A stretch of 18,678 bases of DNA from Desulfotomaculum sp. (GTDB lineage Bacteria > Bacillota > Desulfotomaculia > Desulfotomaculales > Ammonificaceae). Below the pieces are notes generated by a model. It saw only the letters and a list, made by a program, of their open reading frames with translations, was not told the origin of the DNA and did no database searches. Below are positions 15,901-18,678 of the stretch, one piece after another (within the stretch, counting starts at the first letter, position 1; the number at the start of each line of letters is the position of its first letter). The stretch lies in NCBI GenBank assembly GCA_012961725.1, contig DTYU01000249.1, positions 1 to 18,678 of the forward strand, given 5' to 3'. The position numbers were made by a program, and so were the translations under genes.

Positions 15901-18589
15901 TGTTACCGACCCTTTCCATCCTTACCTTGACGGCCTTTACAAGCGGACTCTTTCTTTCGGGATCCAAGGTGATATCAAACAGTTGACTGACTGGGTTAGC
16001 TGAAAGCGAAAACGGCAGGTAGAGCAGACCTTCAGGAAGAGCGTCGGTTATTTCAGCCGCCGCAGAGATCTCGCCCGCGGGCGAAACTATTCTTACCTTC
16101 TCGCCGTCGATAACACCTAAGCGCCCGGCGTCGGTCTCATTGATACTGACCGAGGCCCCGGAAGAAAACCTGCCCAGCCGCGCTGCCCGTGAGCTTCTTG
16201 TCCCGCCGCCGGAGTCATAAAGGCTGCTTCCGGTGAGCAAAATGAAAGGATACTCCTTATCCGGTTCAAGCCACAGTATGCCGTTTCGGGCGGGCAGCAG
16301 GCTGAAGGCCCTCTCCGGCTGCTTCCGGTACATGGGCGGCGTTTTTGCAAGACCACTGTACTCGGTTGGGTACTCCGGCTCCTCTAACAGTCCGTACCCT
16401 ATCCCGCGGTACATCGGGATCAGTTTTTCGATCTCTTCTCTGACCTCCTGGGGTGAGGAGTACGCCATCGGACTGCCCATCTGAACGGCAAGGCGCGCAA
16501 TGATTTCACAGTCCGGCAGACTCTGGCCCAGGGGTTCAAGCGCCTTCCGCAACCAGTTGATCCGCCCGTCGAAGCTGGTAAATGTTCCTTCTTTTTCGGC
16601 AAAGCTTGCCGCTGGCAACACTACGTCCGCCAATTTTGCCGTCTCGGTAAGAAACATATCCTGTACCACTAAGAACTCAAGGGATGAGAGAGCCTCCCGG
16701 ACGAATTCCGCCCGCGGGAAAGTTGCAACAGGATTTTCGCCTACAACATACATGCCCTTGATCTCGCCCGACTTTGCCGCGGCAAGCATTTCGAAAACGG
16801 TAAGGCCGGGCTCCTCCGGGATATCCCCCCAATAATCTTTGAATTTCCTTCTTGATGCGCGGTCTGCAACAGGGTGGTACCCCGGCAGGAAATCAGGCAG
16901 TACCCCCATGTCGCAAGCGCCCTGCGCGTTGTTTTCCTGCTGGAGGGCGTAGATGCCGCTGTACCCGTGTATTTTTCCGGTCAAGAGCGCTAAATTGAAC
17001 AACGCCTCGATAGTCCCGGTACCGTTCTTCTGCTGGGCAACCCCGCTGCCGTAGAGGATCGCCGCCCGCTTTGCGCTGCCATACATGCGTGCCGCCTGCC
17101 TGACACTTACGAAGGGAACACCTGTAGTCTCTTCGACAACGGTAGATGTCAAGCCGCTGAGGCTTTCAACAAAGGCCTTGAACTCGGCCGTTTCCCTGTC
17201 TACGGAGCCTTCGTTAATCAGGCTCTCGTCGATGACCGCCTTACACAGGCCGTTGACCAAGGTTAAGTCGGTGGCAACTTTGGGCCTCAGCCAGAGATCG
17301 GCGAACAGCGCAAGGCGGGATTCCCGCGGGTCGATCAGGATCAGCCTTGCGTTACCGCACCTGACAGCACGCTTTACGGCATAGCCGACCAGCGGCGCCG
17401 ACTTAGTGGGATCCGCCCCGATCACTAAGATTACTTCGGCTTCCTCGAGCACGGCGAGAGAGTTGGTGGTTCCATAGACGCCGCCGGTCTCACCGGGGCC
17501 GGTCAGTCCGGCGGTACCGTAGAGGCGGCTGCCGTTATCGATGTTGTTCGTACCAAGCACACACCTGGCGAAACGCTGCAGCAGGTAGTTCTCTTCGTTG
17601 GTGCACTTGGAGGAGCCGAAAACAGCGAGGCTGCCGCTGCCGTATTCTTCTTTTAAACGTCTGAACCCATCAGTAACGGCTGTGACTGCTTCCTCCCAGG
17701 AGGCTTCCTTGAAATCGCCGTTGACTTTAATCAGAGGCGCGGTCAGCCGGTCGGGGCTGTGGACGAAATCGAAGCCAAAACTCCCCTTGACGCAGAGGGT
17801 ACCGCGGCTTACCGGGTCCTGCTTGTTTGGGGCAGACCGCACTATACGCCCCTCGTGAACCTCTAAGCGAATGCTACAGCCGCAGCCGCAAAAGGGGCAG
17901 GTTGAACGCACCACGGTGCCGGCTGTGCCGGTATAAGCCGGTTCCGCTTCTGTAAGCGCACCGGTCGGACATACCGAAACGCAGGTGCCGCAGAAGGTAC
18001 ATTCGGATTCTTCGAGGGCGGTATCCCCGAACGTTGCCGGTTTCGCGATAAAGCCGCGCTGGAAGTAGTCGATCGCCCCTTCGACGACCAGGTCCTGGCA
18101 AACCCGGATGCATTTGGCGCACAGGATGCACTTGCTCAGATCCCTTTTAATAAAGGGGTTGGCGTCTTTTATGGTCACCGGCTGCGGTATCTTTTGCAGT
18201 CTGACAAGCCCGATCCCTAATTCGGCAGCGATCTGGCGCAACTGGCAGCGGTTGCCCTTATCGCATATCAGGCACGAATCCGGGTGGCTCGCCAGCACCA
18301 GCTCGATAAGGGTTCTGCGCCGTTCTAACACGCGCGGCGAGTGGGTGTTGATGACCATCCCCGGAACGATGAACGTACCACAAGCGGTAACCATCGCACC
18401 TGTACGCTCGTCTTCGACTAAACAGATGCGGCAGGTGCTGATCGAGGGGCAGTCGCCGACCGATGTTAAATGGGGCCCGTGACAGAGCGTCGGGATGTGC
18501 ACGCCTTCTCTTCGTGCCAACTCCAAGATCGTCATTCCGGGCTCCCCGACTACTTCTCGCCCGTTCAGGGTAATGGTTATCGGCTGCAA
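15893..18589 (-). CDS. FdhA/NuoG-like molybdopterin oxidoreductase with replaced active-site residues
   Basis: An 898-residue iron-sulfur protein built like NAD-linked formate dehydrogenase alpha. It has an N-terminal [2Fe-2S] domain (C36, C53, C56, C70), a His-Cys cluster (H102, C106, C109, C115), two ferredoxin motifs (C154/157/160/164 and C197/200/203/207), then the molybdopterin domain with its [4Fe-4S] (C231, C234, C238, C266) and Lys268. Compared with E. coli FdhH, Sec140 is replaced by Tyr357, His141 by Gly358 and Arg333 by Gln550; these three act on formate. DNA at Tyr357 is TAC, so it is not a misread selenocysteine TGA. It is therefore probably not a formate dehydrogenase. An Fe-S wire or scaffold like NuoG of complex I is more likely. 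The start is TTG 18589 with AGGAG at 18599-18603. It is the first gene of the operon. Confidence 0.9.
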   Translation of the reverse strand: MQPITITLNGREVVGEPGMTILELARREGVHIPTLCHGPHLTSVGDCPSISTCRICLVEDERTGAMVTACGTFIVPGMVINTHSPRVLERRRTLIELVLASHPDSCLICDKGNRCQLRQIAAELGIGLVRLQKIPQPVTIKDANPFIKRDLSKCILCAKCIRVCQDLVVEGAIDYFQRGFIAKPATFGDTALEESECTFCGTCVSVCPTGALTEAEPAYTGTAGTVVRSTCPFCGCGCSIRLEVHEGRIVRSAPNKQDPVSRGTLCVKGSFGFDFVHSPDRLTAPLIKVNGDFKEASWEEAVTAVTDGFRRLKEEYGSGSLAVFGSSKCTNEENYLLQRFARCVLGTNNIDNGSRLYGTAGLTGPGETGGVYGTTNSLAVLEEAEVILVIGADPTKSAPLVGYAVKRAVRCGNARLILIDPRESRLALFADLWLRPKVATDLTLVNGLCKAVIDESLINEGSVDRETAEFKAFVESLSGLTSTVVEETTGVPFVSVRQAARMYGSAKRAAILYGSGVAQQKNGTGTIEALFNLALLTGKIHGYSGIYALQQENNAQGACDMGVLPDFLPGYHPVADRASRRKFKDYWGDIPEEPGLTVFEMLAAAKSGEIKGMYVVGENPVATFPRAEFVREALSSLEFLVVQDMFLTETAKLADVVLPAASFAEKEGTFTSFDGRINWLRKALEPLGQSLPDCEIIARLAVQMGSPMAYSSPQEVREEIEKLIPMYRGIGYGLLEEPEYPTEYSGLAKTPPMYRKQPERAFSLLPARNGILWLEPDKEYPFILLTGSSLYDSGGGTRSSRAARLGRFSSGASVSINETDAGRLGVIDGEKVRIVSPAGEISAAAEITDALPEGLLYLPFSLSANPVSQLFDITLDPERKSPLVKAVKVRMERVGNSG

Positions 18590-18606
18590 TTTTGGATTCT
18601 CCTCAA

Positions 18607-18632
18607 AATTACGGGGACACCATACTAAATTA
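18607..18632 (-). repeat. Interspersed repeat, core TATGGTGTCCCC, copy 2
   Basis: Read on the minus strand, this copy agrees with copy 1 at 126-150 except for one base in the core (AGTATGG against AATATGG), and has the same GTCCCCGTAATT end. It lies 3 bases upstream of the AGGAG ribosome site of the FdhA-like gene, the same relation that copy 1 has to the LapA-like gene. Confidence 0.75.
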
Positions 18633-18641
18633 TGAAATTAA

Positions 18642-18667
18642 AATTATGGGGACACCATACTAAATTA
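18642..18667 (-). repeat. Interspersed repeat, core TATGGTGTCCCC, copy 3
   Basis: A direct tandem of copy 2 with a 35-base period. The core is TATGGTGTCCCCATA, so the 5-bp inverted repeat TATGG/CCATA pairs perfectly here. The window ends 11 bases later, so more copies or a transposase beyond the edge cannot be excluded. Confidence 0.75.
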
Positions 18668-18678
18668 TGAGTTCCGAT

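Noticed and set aside
15893..18589. Calling the large molybdopterin protein a working NAD-dependent formate dehydrogenase
   Set aside because: Domain layout and nuoE/nuoF neighbours fit, but the Sec/Cys, His and Arg that handle formate are Tyr, Gly and Gln, and the key codon is TAC, not TGA.
18607..18667. Tandem repeats at the right end as the start of a CRISPR array
   Set aside because: Only two full copies with a 35-base period, leaving a 9-base AT spacer. A third copy stands alone at the other end of the window, and there are no cas genes.

Overview
The window reads as a GC-rich chromosomal segment of an anaerobic, probably spore-forming member of the Firmicutes/Clostridia, near Moorella, Desulfotomaculum or Pelotomaculum in gene content. 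The reasons are HdrCBA and MetV-MetF of the Wood-Ljungdahl/flavin-bifurcation type, NADH-oxidising NuoE/NuoF-type subunits, a DinG with a fused exonuclease domain (the Bacillus/Clostridium form), a likely SpoVM micropeptide, strong Gram-positive Shine-Dalgarno sites and frequent GTG/TTG starts. The species cannot be fixed from the sequence alone.

Left part (1-3.7 kb, plus strand): an intrinsic terminator, a short repeat lying against the ribosome binding site of a small LapA-domain membrane protein, dinG, and a 21-codon reading frame with the hallmarks of spoVM. A near-consensus promoter with a nested inverted repeat over its -10 box follows.

Hdr locus (3.7-7.7 kb, plus strand): hdrC-hdrB-hdrA are intact. 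The electron-input genes that should follow are wrecked. The N-terminal third of mvhD/floxD, with a frameshift at a C6 run, is joined to the C-terminal third of a FloxA/AsrB-like FAD/NAD-binding protein. This looks like an internal deletion scar.

Middle (7.7-12.2 kb): mrp (minus), a DUF1015 gene (minus) and a three-GAF diguanylate cyclase (plus). The cyclase stop codon overlaps the metF stop codon head-on.

Right part (12.2-18.6 kb, minus strand): one tight operon, transcribed right to left: FdhA/NuoG-like molybdopterin protein, nuoE, nuoF, metV, metF. The large subunit keeps every Fe-S motif. All three formate-dehydrogenase active-site residues are replaced: Sec/Cys by Tyr357, His by Gly358 and Arg by Gln550. 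NuoF ends where the C-terminal ferredoxin domain of bifurcating homologues would start. My main hypothesis is that this operon encodes an NADH-driven methylenetetrahydrofolate reductase complex. NuoF/NuoE would take electrons from NADH, a catalytically dead FdhA paralogue would act as an Fe-S wire, and MetV-MetF would be the terminal reductase. This would differ from the known MetF, MetVF, MetVF-RnfC2 and MetVF-HdrABC-MvhD arrangements. The nearby loss of mvhD would fit a change of electron donor. The two parts belong together by proximity and known pathway logic only; no complex is proven.

A repeat with core TATGGTGTCCCC occurs at both ends of the window. In each place it is directly upstream of a ribosome binding site and in the same orientation relative to the gene.
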